In this document: positions 63,971 to 64,000 of the stretch, piece by piece | Numbering within the stretch: the stretch's first letter is position 1 | How the letters are laid out: each line of letters opens with the position of its first letter | Source: Bacteroidota bacterium | Lineage (GTDB): Bacteria > Bacteroidota > Bacteroidia > Flavobacteriales > Weeksellaceae | Reading direction: 5' to 3' | Length of the DNA: 64,000 nt | NCBI GenBank assembly: GCA_018266955.1 | Contig: JAFDZI010000016.1 | Span: 26,336 to 90,335 of the forward strand | Notes under the pieces: generated by a model | Databases searched by the model: none | The model's input: only the letters and a program-made list of their open reading frames with translations | What the model was told of the DNA's origin: nothing | Made by a program: the position numbers and the translations under genes

Positions 63971-64000
63971 CATTTGTGGGTAGTGTCCAATAAAGTGTGT

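Noticed and set aside
1..64000. CRISPR arrays, prophage, defence systems or biosynthetic clusters
   Set aside because: No regularly spaced direct repeats, integrase, phage structural gene, restriction, toxin-antitoxin or NRPS/PKS-type gene was visible on either strand.

Overview
This window comes from a low-GC member of the Bacteroidota, most likely a Flavobacteriia of the Weeksellaceae/Chryseobacterium type. The evidence is the promoter style (TAnnTTTG -7 elements), two type IX secretion (T9SS) substrates, a MurF-Alr fusion, a TonB-dependent receptor with a carboxypeptidase-like N-terminal domain, a split-component MlaEF pair and the characteristic flavobacterial gene content. Genus assignment is inference. 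The window is almost wholly chromosomal housekeeping DNA. I saw no phage, CRISPR array, complete insertion sequence, tRNA or rRNA.

Layout. 0-11 kb: nucleotide-sugar epimerase (-), small lipoprotein (+), DUF2797 protein (+), prolyl oligopeptidase (-), GH3-type adenylating enzyme (+), then a compact minus-strand operon mutL-rhomboid-EEP phosphatase-small protein. 11-19 kb: a frameshifted T9SS surface protein, dnaB, rnhA, a c-type cytochrome lipoprotein, meaB, a DUF4251 lipoprotein, an M48 lipoprotein protease and small membrane proteins. 19.7-28.6 kb: a long minus-strand run: LytS/LytTR two-component pair, pgi, methyltransferase, folD, queE, undecaprenyl-phosphate sugar transferase, mlaE, mlaF. 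28.7-34 kb: TPR protein, JmjC-like cupin, TPR/LuxR regulator, secreted subtilase. 34-47 kb: minus-strand block with lepA, a TonB-like protein, a TonB-dependent receptor, a TPR protein, phosphoglucosamine mutase, a nucleosidase, fabG, rsmI, a Mur ligase and an acidic protein of unknown function. 47-56 kb: plus-strand run tdk, murF-alr, PlpD-like patatin, ybeY, mnmG, a NlpC/P60-like lipoprotein and a methyltransferase. 56-64 kb: pgk (-), a 0.7 kb AT-rich gap, then rpiB, rnr, a LysE exporter, LD-carboxypeptidase, YraN nuclease and an SDR (all +).

The most informative non-coding signals are these. (1) Two perfect 16-bp ParB-binding palindromes (parS) lie on either side of mnmG. About 3 kb away, the pgk-rpiB gap holds a cluster of DnaA-box-like sites. 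Together they suggest this is the replication-origin region. (2) A dispersed repeat of about 118 bp runs from one ATGAAA to the next. It is present five times (one copy tandem and internally deleted), and three copies end exactly at the start codon of a gene, so it looks like a mobile 5' leader. (3) Four genes (GH3, dnaB, meaB, lysE-type) have a -7 element only 4-5 bases before the ATG, predicting leaderless mRNAs. (4) MutL lacks both the endonuclease and the zinc-site motifs usual in lineages without MutH.

Cell-envelope work dominates the gene content: peptidoglycan precursors (phosphoglucosamine mutase, MurF-Alr, Mur ligase, LD-carboxypeptidase), lipid transport (MlaEF), surface polysaccharide (epimerase, sugar transferase) and T9SS exoproteins. 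These sit with core DNA/RNA functions (DnaB, MutL, RNase HI, RNase R, MnmG, YbeY, RsmI, LepA) and central carbon enzymes (Pgi, Pgk, RpiB).
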